Shown: positions 9,274 through 18,140, numbered from the stretch's first letter. The stretch: DNA of 64,000 nt from JBBQWZ01 sp038210135 (GCA_038210135.1 JBBQWZ010000016.1:43668-107667), one strand, 5' to 3'. The notes: generated by a model from the sequence alone, not told the origin. Translations and numbers: made by a program.

Positions 9274-10500
9274 CTATAGCAAGAGATTCCGCGCTGCCCG
9301 CGCCGTCAGAAGCCATATATCGAGCAGTTCCGGCAGAGGGAGCAGCACCAGCGGAACGAACCCGATCCATTGGCGCGATCGGATCGACAAGAGCAGCAGG
9401 CAAATCTGCAGCAGTCCCGTCGAACGCCCGTAACTATTGGGCTCGTCAAACTCAATCCTCGGGGAGCCCGACTGGAAGCTGGCAAAAACCACAGTGGACA
9501 AGACGGCGGCAGCGGCCAATATCGTCAAAGTGTCGATTTCCCGCCGGCGGCATTCACGGACCACCAACCAACTCGCGACACCCAGAGCGGCCAGGAGTCC
9601 AACCAGCGCACATCGTTCACCTGCCATCATCAACGGCCCAATCGGCTCCGGCCATTTCGATGCCGCCGGATGAAACAGGGCGTTAACGATTCGGTGCAAG
9701 GGGTAACCGAACGCATAGGGCTCCGCTTGGCCCGCCGGAATTTGCCTGATGAAAGTCACCCAGGCGATCCAGGCGGCCGCCGGTATCGACGCCCCCAGGA
9801 AGATCATGCCTCGCCGCCATTCGCGGTTAAAGAAGAGTGAACCGGACAAAACAAGAATTGCGAGGAAGCCCAGGTCGCGCGACAGCGCGCTCGCCGCCAG
9901 CAGAATCCATGCCCAACGCCAACGCTGCTTCGTGAACGCGAACACCGCCGCGAAGATCAGGGCAAGCGTCGTCACATCGATCAGCGCGAGCCGCATGGTC
10001 ACGATGGTCAGCGGCAGGAAGAGGATCGTAGCGCCCCACAGCGCCGATTGTCCCCAGAAAACGGCGAAGCTGGCGATCACAAACACCGCAAGCCACAGGG
10101 AACCCAGCATCAGCGATTGATAGGCGGCATCGATCCAATCCAATTGCCCGAAGCCCAACAAGAAGGCTAACCCCGGCAACAGAATTCGCGAATACCTCAC
10201 TCGCGGAGTTGTTAGATAGCCGTGGGTTTCCCGCCGGTCCAGTGGATCGTGAGCGATCGCGTGATAAAACTGGCCGTCATAGCCATCGCCTGTGACGACC
10301 GGCGATTGCTCCGCTTTTACCTCCGGTGCCTGCTCGAAGGTCTCGCCCGCCAGGAACAGCCCATTCCACTGGCCGCCAAAAATCCCTTCCACATAGACCC
10401 ACATCCAAACCAAAACAATCGCAGTCACTACGGTCGCAACATGCCAGGGTCGAACGCGCATCAGGCCGTCAACCTGGACGAATCCCAATGTCGCTTCCAC
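9274..10500 (-). CDS. Polytopic membrane protein, glycosyltransferase-like
   Basis: 408 residues with about ten hydrophobic helices. A periplasmic loop after the first helix contains GDGYDGQFYHAIAHDP, the DGQFY motif seen in a group of integral-membrane proteins resembling mannosyl- or other polyprenyl-sugar-dependent transferases. I infer a role in envelope sugar or lipid transfer, but catalytic residues cannot be assigned firmly. The end reads PELLDIWLLTARAARNLLL. There is no close partner gene: priA lies downstream on the same strand and a long gene-free stretch lies upstream. The ATG at 10500 is conventional; internal ATGs at about residue 14 are possible. Confidence 0.75.
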   Translation of the reverse strand: MEATLGFVQVDGLMRVRPWHVATVVTAIVLVWMWVYVEGIFGGQWNGLFLAGETFEQAPEVKAEQSPVVTGDGYDGQFYHAIAHDPLDRRETHGYLTTPRVRYSRILLPGLAFLLGFGQLDWIDAAYQSLMLGSLWLAVFVIASFAVFWGQSALWGATILFLPLTIVTMRLALIDVTTLALIFAAVFAFTKQRWRWAWILLAASALSRDLGFLAILVLSGSLFFNREWRRGMIFLGASIPAAAWIAWVTFIRQIPAGQAEPYAFGYPLHRIVNALFHPAASKWPEPIGPLMMAGERCALVGLLAALGVASWLVVRECRRREIDTLTILAAAAVLSTVVFASFQSGSPRIEFDEPNSYGRSTGLLQICLLLLSIRSRQWIGFVPLVLLPLPELLDIWLLTARAARNLLL

Positions 10501-10560
10501 AAGGCCTTCGCGAGGTGCCGTAGGTTGATGTTCATGCGTGTCGGTGGTCTAAGGACGCTA

Positions 10561-10694
10561 TCACATTTCGAGAAAATAAATTTCGGGCGGCGCGAGCTTG
10601 CCTCCGTAGCTTGCCTTCGGGCGGCTCGTGGACCTCGCCTCGCCGCCGCCGCCCGGCGAGTATTCGCCGTCCTCGAACCGCACGACTAATTCGA
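10561..10694 (-). pseudogene. Possible remnant of a protein C-terminus
   Basis: On the minus strand a short frame reads ELVVRFEDGEYSPGGGG, later KLAPPEIYFLEM, then TGA and TAG. It looks more protein-like than its surroundings but has no plausible start and is cut by an upstream stop, so it may be the tail of a decayed gene. Low confidence. Confidence 0.25.
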
Positions 10695-10751
10695 GCCGCT
10701 ATTAATAAGTTGTGCTGCCGCACCCAACGATGAAAATCCGGCCGCTCCGGC

Positions 10752-10921
10752 TTGAACCCGGAGCGTCAGCGATGGGACTTAGCACCGATACTTTGCGGCC
10801 TTTTTCCTGTCTCTCTCACGAGCACGAGCCGATTGCAAAACGAAGCCACTTGGCCGCAGTGGAGCCTTTTGCGAAACGAAGCCATTCGGCCGGCAATCTC
10901 CCGCTTTACGAAACGAAGCCA
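10752..10921. repeat. Diverged repeat cluster
   Basis: A degenerate inverted copy of the CATCGCTTACGCTCAGGGTTC motif lies at 10752-10777. Copies of TGCRAAACGAAGCCA follow at 10834-10848, 10870-10884 and 10907-10921. Their start-to-start spacing of 36 and 37 bases equals the period of the tandem array at 57.1 kb. Confidence 0.65.
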
Positions 10922-11327
10922 GCTCTCGGACTACGAGTGTTTGTGGAAAGTGTGGGTCCCTTTCCTTACGGTCGGGGTCCAATCCAGAGTTTTGCGATTA
11001 GGGACTTCAAAGCCGACCGGGAACCAGCCGAGGCGCACGCTGGCCTCGGCTTTCCCTGTAATCGTCCCGCGCGCTTCCCCGGTCCGGAAGTTTTTGACAG
11101 GAGCCGACCGAGACACACACTGGTCCCGGCCCTCCCAAATACGCCGCCTGGCGGAACGATCCGGCGTCGTGTCGATTACAGAATAGGCGGAAGCCGTTGC
11201 GTCTTCAATGCGGTGGATGACTTAGGACAGAAGTGAAACCTTAAGGTCACAACAAGAAGCTCGCCTACTCTGTTGCAAATCCCGGTGAAAGTGCAAACCA
11301 CCGGCAAGAAACTCCGTCTGAAGGGGT

Positions 11328-11555
11328 GTGAAGCAATCTTTACGAAAGCGAATTCTGGTGGCGGCCGCCCTGGTCGTCATCGTGCTCGCCGGAGTGAAGG
11401 CCGCCAGCGCACACCACGCCATCGCCCGTCCTGTGAGCCGGTTTATTCACTTCTATGAGGTCACGGAAAATCCGGGTACTCCGATGGCTACCTGGAAGCG
11501 CGTGATGCTCAGCCTGATGCTGACCGGCCGCGACAGTGAGAAATCGAAGACTTAG
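11328..11555 (+). CDS. Small membrane or secreted protein, unknown
   Basis: A possible 75-residue protein starting at GTG. Residues 1-28 form a basic N-terminus and hydrophobic segment (KRILVAAALVVIVLAGVKAA) like a signal peptide or membrane anchor. The remainder has no recognised motif. An AAGGGG sequence lies very close to the GTG, which is a poor spacing, so the start is uncertain. It is followed 20 bases later by a hairpin that serves the convergent TPR gene and could end both transcripts. No homologous family comes to mind. Confidence 0.45.
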   Translation: MKQSLRKRILVAAALVVIVLAGVKAASAHHAIARPVSRFIHFYEVTENPGTPMATWKRVMLSLMLTGRDSEKSKT

Positions 11556-11571
11556 TTTCGGGATCGAACGC

Positions 11572-11608
11572 AAAACGGGGACGCCCTTTTTGGGAGCGTC
11601 CCCATTTC
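11572..11608 (-). terminator. Terminator of the TPR protein gene, possibly bidirectional
   Basis: GGGGACGC (11577-11584) pairs perfectly with GCGTCCCC (11596-11603). On the minus strand the stem is followed by GTTTTG. Confidence 0.75.
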
Positions 11609-11633
11609 GAACCTCGCGAGTTGAACGCGAAAG

Positions 11634-12941
11634 CTACTTCTTCTTCGGAGTCACGGCCTTCTTGGCGGCAGGCGTGGCCGCACCCTTCCAGCCGGTGATC
11701 TTCGCCTTCTCGACTTCGAACACGATCATGAAGGGCTCTTTTGTATAGCTCTTCACGACGCCTTCGAACCCGATTTCAGCGCCGGGTTCCATTTTGCCAG
11801 CGAGCGATCCGCCCTCGGCGATCTTGATCGTGACGTCGCCGGTGCTCTCGAGGATGGAGAGAATCAGTTCCTTCGGCCTGGTTTCCGGAATGGCGGTAAC
11901 CAGCTTGCCCTTAAACTGCGCGATGCCGTTGACACCACCGGGCATGGCCGAACCCTTCATCTTATCTTCGAAGTACTTCTCGCCATCGGCGGCGGTGAGC
12001 GTCGTCTTCAAAGTCATCCACAGAGCGAGCTGCGGATTCTTCTTGGCGAAATCCTCGTCTTCCTTCATCTTCTTCTCGGCGATCTCACGAGCGCTTTCGA
12101 TCTTGAGGTCGGCCGGAGGAACCGCCGAGGCCTTCGCCTTGTTCAGGAAGTCTTCGAGTCCTTCTTCGGAGCCGTGATAGTTCTTGTAAGCCTTGGCGAG
12201 GTAATCGCGGATCACCTTGCGATCGGCCGGCGTCAGTGCGCCGGTGCCGTCGTAGGCGGCTGCGCGAGCGTAGTGGTAAAGCGCGATGACCTGCTTCTCC
12301 GACTTGCGCTGCGCAAGGATGGTGCGAGCCAGCCAGAACGAAACCTGTCCAGCGGTCGGATCCAGCTCAAGCGACTTGATGTAGGCCGCTTCCGCTTTCT
12401 CGTTTTCCTTCTTCTGCTCGGCGATCCAGCCGAGCGTCCGATAGGCAAACACGTTCATGTCGTTCTTCAGCTTCGGCCAGTCCGCGTCCTTGATCTCCGG
12501 TGGACGCTTGTCCGCCGCGAAGATGGCGTCGATGTTGTTCACCATCTGATTGGCAGCCTGTTCCGCGTTGGTGAAGTCGTCCGCGGAGGGCGGTTGGAAC
12601 TGGTAGATGTACTGTAGGATGGCGGTGAGCGCGATTCGATTGTTGGCGTCGGTCTTCAGGATATCGAGCGCCGTGGTGGTCGCTTCGCGCGGCTTGTTGA
12701 GCTGCTGATAGGTGACCAGGTAAATCTGCTGGCGGATGGCGCCGAACTCGGTGTTCGGGTAAGTGGCCTTCCACTTGTCCAAATTGGCGAGACGGGTATC
12801 CGGCTTCGGGTCTTTCGAAATCGAATCGAAAAGGTCAAACTCGGCGCGGTCTTTCCAGTTCGGCTGGGCTGGTTGGCCAAAGACCAACGACACCATACCG
12901 GCCGCGGCCGTCAATAATAAAATCCTCACGATTGCTAGCAC
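11634..12941 (-). CDS. Exported TPR-repeat protein
   Basis: About 435 residues. A signal peptide ends near MVSLVFGQ. The central part carries tetratricopeptide-like helical pairs, clearest at RTLGWIAEQKKENEKAEAAY followed by SLELDP, typical of periplasmic scaffold proteins. The C-terminal 120 residues form a separate domain beginning LVTAIPETRPKELILSILES, followed by a Lys/Ala-rich tail ending TPKKK. The first GTG (12947) directly abuts the ribosome site GGGAGG with no spacing, whereas the GTG at 12941 is six bases from it, so 12941 is preferred. The partner proteins are unknown. No operon. Confidence 0.85.
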   Translation of the reverse strand: MLAIVRILLLTAAAGMVSLVFGQPAQPNWKDRAEFDLFDSISKDPKPDTRLANLDKWKATYPNTEFGAIRQQIYLVTYQQLNKPREATTTALDILKTDANNRIALTAILQYIYQFQPPSADDFTNAEQAANQMVNNIDAIFAADKRPPEIKDADWPKLKNDMNVFAYRTLGWIAEQKKENEKAEAAYIKSLELDPTAGQVSFWLARTILAQRKSEKQVIALYHYARAAAYDGTGALTPADRKVIRDYLAKAYKNYHGSEEGLEDFLNKAKASAVPPADLKIESAREIAEKKMKEDEDFAKKNPQLALWMTLKTTLTAADGEKYFEDKMKGSAMPGGVNGIAQFKGKLVTAIPETRPKELILSILESTGDVTIKIAEGGSLAGKMEPGAEIGFEGVVKSYTKEPFMIVFEVEKAKITGWKGAATPAAKKAVTPKKK

Positions 12942-13192
12942 TCGCACCCTCCCAAAACATTATCGAAGAATATGTAACTGGTCACAAACGGCCAATGTGG
13001 CAGGGGCACATGCCCTGTTCGTCTCCCTTGCGGTCCGGACGAGGGCCACAAAGTTGCTTTTGCGGAGTATAGCGAAACGGTCCGGAGGCTGCAAGCACGA
13101 GTCCGAATTTCACCGCACTCCACCATCCCCATACTACTCCTCGCGAACTCTTGGACGTCTGAGGAAGCGTGGAAGTTCCCGGCCCCGCTGAT

Positions 13193-13228
13193 GACGAAGT
13201 CTTCATGAAAAGCGACGAAGTCTTCATG
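13193..13228. repeat. Tandem 21-bp duplication
   Basis: GACGAAGTCTTCATG occurs twice with a 21-base period, just downstream of the minus-strand gene ending at 13224. The surrounding stretch 12954-13223 shows no gene. Confidence 0.6.
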
Positions 13229-13655
13229 GAAGCGGAGCGAGATCCGGCGGCACATAAACGGCGCGTGCTTCTTCCGAAGCGAGCAGCGATTTCGAATAGT
13301 GCGGCGACAGCGCGTCTTTTTGAAACAGCCGCGGATGGGCCGCGGCGAAAGTCTCGAACGAGTCGCCGGGTTCCTCCTCTGAAACGGCAGCGACGACCAG
13401 CGCCATCCATGCCTGGGTAATCGTCTCGTGATACTTCGTGGTCGCGCCTTGGCGATTGGCATAGCGGCGAATCGCGACCGCCGCGGCTGGTCCCGCGCCG
13501 TCGCCCAGACGGAGTACGTAGAGACGGGCCAGCCGGATGTGATCGGCGTGATGAAACAACGTTCCCGGCAGCGTGCAATCTTCAAACGCTTCGAGAAATT
13601 CCTGGTCCGACAAATGCAAAGTCCCGACGGGAAGGGATTCGGGCGTGCGGTCCAT
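13224..13655 (-). CDS. Conserved protein of unknown function
   Basis: 143 residues, soluble, no signal peptide. The recognisable core is LPGTLFHHADHIRLARLYVL followed by YANRQGATTKYHETITQAWM. The conserved His and Asp residues (FHHADH) and the YHETIT motif suggest a small helical protein, possibly metal- or ligand-binding, seen as a stand-alone gene in many bacteria. I do not know an assigned activity. The frame is open much further upstream but would run across the divergent symporter promoter and start, so the ATG at 13655 is preferred. It is transcribed divergently from the SSS transporter. Confidence 0.75.
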   Translation of the reverse strand: MDRTPESLPVGTLHLSDQEFLEAFEDCTLPGTLFHHADHIRLARLYVLRLGDGAGPAAAVAIRRYANRQGATTKYHETITQAWMALVVAAVSEEEPGDSFETFAAAHPRLFQKDALSPHYSKSLLASEEARAVYVPPDLAPLP

Positions 13656-13706
13656 CGTTGTATGATACGGAATCGCCCTATGCGTCGAGGCCGCCTTTAA
13701 TCCTTC

Positions 13707-15179
13707 ATGCGCGTACTCGACCTCGCCGTCATCGTCGCGTATCTGGGCGGCATCACCTGGTTCGGCGCTCGATTCGGCAAAGGCCAATCCAGCCTCAAGG
13801 ATTATTTTCTTGGCGGACGCTCTACGCCGTGGTGGGCCATCGCGTTCTCCATCGTTTCCGCGGAAACCTCCACGCTGACCGTCATCGGAACGCCGGCGCT
13901 CGCCTTCAACGGCAATTTCGGATTCCTGCAAGTCGTTTTCGGCTACCTGCTGGCGCGCGTCATAATCTCGGCGCTCTTCCTTCCGGCTTACTTTCGCGGC
14001 GAAATGTACACCGCCTACGAACTGATGCGGATCCGCTTCGGCGACCGCATCCGGAAGCTGACGGCGGGCACGTTCCTGCTACTGCGCGCGCTGGCGGAAG
14101 GCGTTCGCGCCTGGGCGATCTCGACCGTGATCTCGATCATCCTCGGAACCGGCACCATAGGATCCGTCGCCTGCATCATGGCGCTCACGCTGTTCTACAC
14201 CTTCGAAGGCGGCATGACGGCCGTCATTTGGACAGACGTCGTGCAGATGTTTCTGTATGTCGCGGGAGCCATCCTCAGCTTCGTCGTGATCCTGAATGAA
14301 ATTCCCGGCGGCTGGAGCCACGTTGTGGACATCGCCGCTCCGCTCGGCAAGTTTCAGATTTTCGATTTCAGCTTTTCGCTCACGCCCGAGTTCTTTCAGA
14401 AGACCTACACATTTTGGGCCGGTCTGATCGGCGGTACATTCCTGACGACCGCGAGCCACGGCACCGAACAGTTGATGGTCCAGCGCCTGTTGTCGGCGAA
14501 GAATGAAAAAGAAGGACGCGCGGCGCTGTTCGCGAGCTGGGTCGTGATCCTGTTTCAGTTCACGCTATTCCTGGTAATCGGCGTGTGCCTTTTCGTGAGC
14601 TATCAAGACAAAGGGCTGGCCGCGCCCGCCGCTACTGACCGCATTTATCCCGACTTCATTTGGAACCATTTGCCGCACGGAATTTCCGGGTTGGTGATTG
14701 CGGCGATTCTCGCGGCGGCGATGTCGAACTTGAGTGCCGCGCTGAACTCGCTGGCCTCGACCACCATCATGGATTTCTACAAGCCGCTCACGGGCGGCCG
14801 CAAACCCGAACAGCACTATTTGCGTCTAGCCAAATACGCGACCTTGGTGTGGGGCGTCGTCCTGTTCGGCGTCGCGCTGGTTGCGCGGAATTGGGGCAGC
14901 GTGCTGCAAGCCGGACTTTCGATCGCGTCGATCCTTTACGGATCACTGCTCGGCGTTTTCCTGCTGGGCCTACTGACCAAACGGGTCGGCGAGAACGCCG
15001 CCATGGCGGGAATGATCGCCAGCCTGGCACTGACGCTGTACGTCAAATTCTTCACGCAAATTGCTTGGACATGGTATGTGTTGATCGGCACCACCGCGGC
15101 TGTGGTTGTTGGCCTTGCCGCCTCCTTGTTTGAAACTCCCTCGAAAATTCCCATCACCCAGGAGACCCCGCATGCCTGA
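13707..15179 (+). CDS. Sodium:solute symporter family transporter
   Basis: 490 residues with about thirteen membrane helices. It begins like other SSS family members: a first helix, then SLKDYFLGGRSTPWWAIAFS, where the YFLGGR motif is typical, followed by SIVSAETSTLTVIGTPALAF. The conserved FTEGGM-like segment (FYTFEGGMTAVIWTDVVQMF) and the later SNLSAALNSLASTTIMDFY motif are characteristic and include sodium-site serines. The substrate could be a sugar, amino acid or organic acid. The stop lies inside the start region of the next gene (eight-base overlap), so the two transporters are translationally coupled. Confidence 0.93.
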   Translation: MRVLDLAVIVAYLGGITWFGARFGKGQSSLKDYFLGGRSTPWWAIAFSIVSAETSTLTVIGTPALAFNGNFGFLQVVFGYLLARVIISALFLPAYFRGEMYTAYELMRIRFGDRIRKLTAGTFLLLRALAEGVRAWAISTVISIILGTGTIGSVACIMALTLFYTFEGGMTAVIWTDVVQMFLYVAGAILSFVVILNEIPGGWSHVVDIAAPLGKFQIFDFSFSLTPEFFQKTYTFWAGLIGGTFLTTASHGTEQLMVQRLLSAKNEKEGRAALFASWVVILFQFTLFLVIGVCLFVSYQDKGLAAPAATDRIYPDFIWNHLPHGISGLVIAAILAAAMSNLSAALNSLASTTIMDFYKPLTGGRKPEQHYLRLAKYATLVWGVVLFGVALVARNWGSVLQAGLSIASILYGSLLGVFLLGLLTKRVGENAAMAGMIASLALTLYVKFFTQIAWTWYVLIGTTAAVVVGLAASLFETPSKIPITQETPHA

Positions 15180-16602
15180 CGCGCCCGTCGTGAAACAGCC
15201 GGAACTCAGCCGCGATTTAGGGCCGTGGGCGGCCGCGGCGGTAGTGGTTGGAACCACGATCGGCAGCGGAATCTTCCTGGTTCCAACGGACATGATCAAT
15301 GCCGTCGGCTCCGTGCACATGGTGTTTCTGGTGTGGGTGGTCGGCGGATTGATGACGCTGTTCGGCGCGCTCACCTACGCCGAGCTCGCCGCCGCCATGC
15401 CCGGAGCGGGCGGAGAATACGTCTATTTAAATGCGGCGTACGGGCCGTTTTTCGGCTTTATCTATGGCTGGACGCAAATGTGGGTCGCCAAGGCCGCATC
15501 GATCGCCACGCTGGCGACCGCGTTCTTCGGATACCTCGCGAATTTTGCGCCCGGCCTGACCGGCGTGTGGACTACGCTGCCGATTCCGATTGGACCGGGA
15601 GGCGGTCCGCTCGAAGTCCGTTACGGGCAATTGCTGGCGATGGCCGTGGTGATGCTGCTCGGCGCGATCAACTATGTCGGCGTGAAGGTGGGCGGTAATA
15701 TCCAGGTTTTTGTGACGGCGATCAAGATCGCGCTGATCGCGGGGCTGGTCGCCTTCGGATTGTTTGGCGGGGTGGGCAATGCCGCAAATCTCTCCACCAG
15801 CATCCCGACTCCAGGCGGATTCACCGGATTTTTTGCCGCGCTCGTGGCGGCACTGTGGGCGTATGACGGCTGGAACAACGGCGTGATGGTCGGATCGGAA
15901 ATCAAGAATCCCCAGCGAAACTTGCCGCTGACTTTGATCTTCGGAACATTGACCGTGATGGCGATTTATCTCCTGGCCAACATCGCCTATTTCTACGTAT
16001 TGTCGGCCGCCGAAGTGGCCGGTGCCGAAGAGCGGCGAGTGGCCGCGGTCATGATGCGCCACGTGGTGGGTCCGGTGGGTGCGTCGGTGGTCAGCGTGGC
16101 GGCCATGTTATCGATTTTTGCGGCACTCAATGGCTCGATCTTATCCGGATCCCGGGTTCCCTATGCGATGGCGCGTGACGGATATTTCTTCCGCGGCGCC
16201 GCGCGCGTGCATCCGCAATTCCGAACGCCGTTCGTCTCAATCGTCTTGCTGAGCGTATGGTCATCGCTGATGGTGTTGAGCGGGCGCTACGACGAGTTGT
16301 ATACGATTGTCATATTTCCCAGCTGGATTCTTTACGGAATGACCGCCGCCGCCGCGATTGTTCTGCGCAAGAAGAGACCGGATATGATTCGTCCTTATAG
16401 AGTAATTGGGTACCCAGTGGTCCCAGTACTCTTCGTAATTGTTGCGGCGATCCTGGTATATGCCACTCTGCAGCGTTCACCGCGAGAGTCGGCCATCGGA
16501 TTAGTCCTGATTGCGGCCGGACTTCCTTTCTATTTTTACTGGAAACGAAAGAACCACCCGGGAAATCCACTGGGGGAAGACCCATCGCAGTACGACCGAT
16601 AG
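15172..16602 (+). CDS. APC-superfamily amino acid permease
   Basis: 476 residues, about twelve membrane helices. The first helix carries the APC signature VVVGTTIGSGIFLVPTDM (the GSGIF motif that binds the amino-acid backbone). Later segments include AMPGAGGEYVYLNAAYGPF and VAALWAYDGWNNGVMVGSEI, as in LAT and cationic amino acid transporters. The ATG at 15172 overlaps the stop of the SSS symporter and has GGAG upstream; longer starts are possible but would run deep into the symporter gene. The amino acid transported is not determinable. Pairing with the SSS carrier suggests linked nutrient uptake or exchange. Confidence 0.92.
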   Translation: MPDAPVVKQPELSRDLGPWAAAAVVVGTTIGSGIFLVPTDMINAVGSVHMVFLVWVVGGLMTLFGALTYAELAAAMPGAGGEYVYLNAAYGPFFGFIYGWTQMWVAKAASIATLATAFFGYLANFAPGLTGVWTTLPIPIGPGGGPLEVRYGQLLAMAVVMLLGAINYVGVKVGGNIQVFVTAIKIALIAGLVAFGLFGGVGNAANLSTSIPTPGGFTGFFAALVAALWAYDGWNNGVMVGSEIKNPQRNLPLTLIFGTLTVMAIYLLANIAYFYVLSAAEVAGAEERRVAAVMMRHVVGPVGASVVSVAAMLSIFAALNGSILSGSRVPYAMARDGYFFRGAARVHPQFRTPFVSIVLLSVWSSLMVLSGRYDELYTIVIFPSWILYGMTAAAAIVLRKKRPDMIRPYRVIGYPVVPVLFVIVAAILVYATLQRSPRESAIGLVLIAAGLPFYFYWKRKNHPGNPLGEDPSQYDR

Positions 16603-16624
16603 CTGTGGAGGGTATTTTGTATTT

Positions 16625-16644
16625 TTGTTCTGAAATCAGAACAA
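16625..16644. promoter_or_regulatory. 20-bp inverted repeat, distal operator candidate
   Basis: TTGTTCTG-N4-CAGAACAA is perfect in both arms. It shares the form TGTTCYR-N4-YRGAACA with the site at 16711, 86 bases away. There is no U-tract, so it is not a good terminator for the permease gene. Confidence 0.6.
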
Positions 16645-16680
16645 GCCCCTTGAAAAATTTCGGACAATGGTGAATACTCA

Positions 16681-16709
16681 TTGAAAGACTCTGCTCGGCT
16701 GTCTATGGT
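16681..16709 (+). promoter_or_regulatory. Candidate promoter for the AT-hook gene
   Basis: TTGAAA (16681-16686), a 17-base spacer and TATGGT (16704-16709) fit a sigma-70 promoter, placing the transcription start inside the inverted repeat at 16711-16730. Confidence 0.4.
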
Positions 16710-16710
16710 T

Positions 16711-16730
16711 CTGTTCCAATACTGGAACAG
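16711..16730. promoter_or_regulatory. 20-bp inverted repeat, proximal operator candidate
   Basis: CTGTTCCA-N4-TGGAACAG is perfect in both arms and lies 42 bases before the ATG of the AT-hook gene, immediately after a candidate -10 box. It has the same geometry and core as the repeat at 16625, as expected for two sites of one dimeric repressor. Confidence 0.6.
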
Positions 16731-16772
16731 GGGCGAGGGGAGAGCATAAATTGAATTTTTTGGGAGTCATCA

Positions 16773-16973
16773 ATGGACGTCGCCCGTATGCTGGTGGAGT
16801 TACGCCAGGAACGAGTACAACTCGAAGAAGCAATTGTAGTGTTAGAACGGTTGGTGCGAAGCAGCGGTAAGCGTCGCGGCCGTCCTCCGGCCTGGATGCA
16901 GACCGTAAAACGCCGCGGCCGTCCTCCAGGAAGTAAGAATAAACCCAAGCCTCCGGCCGGAGCAGCGGACTAA
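16773..16973 (+). CDS. Small AT-hook DNA-binding protein
   Basis: 66 residues. Residues 1-28 form an amphipathic, probably coiled-coil helix (VELRQERVQLEEAIVVLERL), followed by two AT-hook cores, KRRGRPP, about 14 residues apart, the second continuing GSKNKPKPP. AT-hooks insert an RGRP core into the minor groove of AT-rich DNA. The arrangement suggests a small dimeric chromatin-like or regulatory protein. The ATG has GGGAG upstream. It stands alone between two perfect inverted repeats and a strong terminator, so it is its own transcription unit and may be autoregulated. It is basic, with a conspicuously repeated codon pattern at both hooks. Confidence 0.8.
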   Translation: MDVARMLVELRQERVQLEEAIVVLERLVRSSGKRRGRPPAWMQTVKRRGRPPGSKNKPKPPAGAAD

Positions 16974-16990
16974 TTTTCTCGCTTTATCGG

Positions 16991-17024
16991 GCTGCGCGGG
17001 TGGGTATCCTCCGCGCAGCTTTCG
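16991..17024 (+). terminator. Terminator after the AT-hook gene
   Basis: GCTGCGCGG (16991-16999) pairs perfectly with CCGCGCAGC (17011-17019), followed by TTTCGTT. Confidence 0.8.
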
Positions 17025-17123
17025 TTCATTTACCTACCCTCGCCGTAAATCCCTCCGGCCGTTCGAATCCCGCTCTCGCCTACAAAGTTCCGATTCCTCG
17101 CGCTAGACTGAGACGTACTAAAG

Positions 17124-18140
17124 ATGACGAAAAATCTTACTGCGCAGGTGAAGGCAGGCGGTTGCGCGTCCAAGCTCAGCCCGAGAATCCTCGAGCAGGT
17201 TCTTGGCAAAATCCCCAAGCCGAACGATCCGAATGTGTTGGTCGGATTTGATACTTCCGACGACGCCGGCGTCTACCGTTTGTCCCCCGAAATCGCCTTG
17301 GTGCAAACCACCGATTTTTTCACTCCCGTCGTGGACGACCCTTTTACATTTGGCGCAATTTCAGCGGCAAATGCCCTCAGCGATGTGTATGCCATGGGAG
17401 GCCGCCCGCTGACTTCGCTCACGATTCTTTGCTATCCGGCGAAAGGCGATCTCGAAGATCTGGCCGAAATTCTCGCCGGCGGCGCAGCGAAAATGAAAGA
17501 AGCCGGTTGCGTCATTTTGGGCGGCCATAGCGTCGCCGATGACGAGATCAAGTTCGGATACGCGGTGACGGGCGTAGTCCATCCCGACCGCGTGAAGCCG
17601 AATGCCGGAGCGCGTCCGGGTGACGCGCTGCTCTTCACGAAACGGATCGGCACCGGAGTGATTTCGACCGCTCTGAAACGCGCCATTGCGGATCCGGCGC
17701 ACGTCGAGGCGGCCACGCAATCGATGCTCACGCTGAATCGCGAAGCTTGCGAGCGGATGCTTGAGTTCGAGGTTCACGGCTGTACCGACGTTTCCGGCTT
17801 CGGCCTTCTGGGCCATGCGCGCGAGATGGCGCTCGCCAGTAATGCAACGCTCGAAATCGATTCCTCGCTTGTGCCGCTGCTGCCGGGCGCAATCGGTTAC
17901 GCTCGCGCCGGAGCGATTCCGGGCGGCGGGAAAAACAACCGCGACTTCGTGAGCGACTGCGTCGAAGGGGCTGCGGGGGACGCGGCGCTCGACGACCTGC
18001 TGTACGATCCGCAGACCTCGGGCGGCCTGCTGATCAGCATGCCGGAGTCCGACGCGCGCGGCTTTATGGCGGTGTTTCCCGCCGCGGTGCGGATTGGCCG
18101 GGTGATCGAGCGCGCGCGGAAACCTCTGCGCGTGATTTAG
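17124..18140 (+). CDS. selD: Selenide, water dikinase
   Basis: 338 residues. SelD makes selenophosphate from selenide and ATP, the selenium donor for selenocysteine and selenouridine. The N-terminus GGCASKLSP aligns with GCGCKISP of the E. coli enzyme. The catalytic Cys (E. coli Cys17, here Cys14) and Lys (Lys20, here Lys17) are kept, while the second, non-essential Cys is Ser. The ATP-binding Asp-rich segment GFDTSDDAGVY, TTDFFTPVVDDP and the later GGHSVADDE and DPQTSGGLL motifs are intact. No selA, selB or selenocysteine tRNA was seen nearby, so the selenium end-use is not shown by context. pyrF follows. Confidence 0.95.
   Translation: MTKNLTAQVKAGGCASKLSPRILEQVLGKIPKPNDPNVLVGFDTSDDAGVYRLSPEIALVQTTDFFTPVVDDPFTFGAISAANALSDVYAMGGRPLTSLTILCYPAKGDLEDLAEILAGGAAKMKEAGCVILGGHSVADDEIKFGYAVTGVVHPDRVKPNAGARPGDALLFTKRIGTGVISTALKRAIADPAHVEAATQSMLTLNREACERMLEFEVHGCTDVSGFGLLGHAREMALASNATLEIDSSLVPLLPGAIGYARAGAIPGGGKNNRDFVSDCVEGAAGDAALDDLLYDPQTSGGLLISMPESDARGFMAVFPAAVRIGRVIERARKPLRVI

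Larger units (their letters stand above)
10501..11327. other. Gene-free stretch with degenerate repeats
   Basis: About 830 bases without a convincing gene. It contains a possible coding remnant (10561-10694, minus strand), three diverged copies of the AAACGAAGCCA repeat, one degenerate copy of the CGCTTACGCTCAGGGTTC repeat, and a motif near 10960 resembling the unit of the 57-kb tandem array. Open frames here lack ribosome sites and protein-like composition. Confidence 0.6.

Noticed and set aside
11240..11330. c-di-GMP riboswitch before the small gene at 11328
   Set aside because: A CCGGTG/CACCGG hairpin and a GTGCAAACC stretch caught the eye, but the required second helix and conserved GCAAAGCC block are absent.
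16625..16644. Terminator of the amino acid permease
   Set aside because: A stem exists but has no following T-run, and a sister palindrome of the same design lies at the next promoter.
17160..17185. Inactive SelD because of a missing cysteine
   Set aside because: The Cys that is replaced by Ser corresponds to the non-essential second Cys; the catalytic Cys and Lys are kept.
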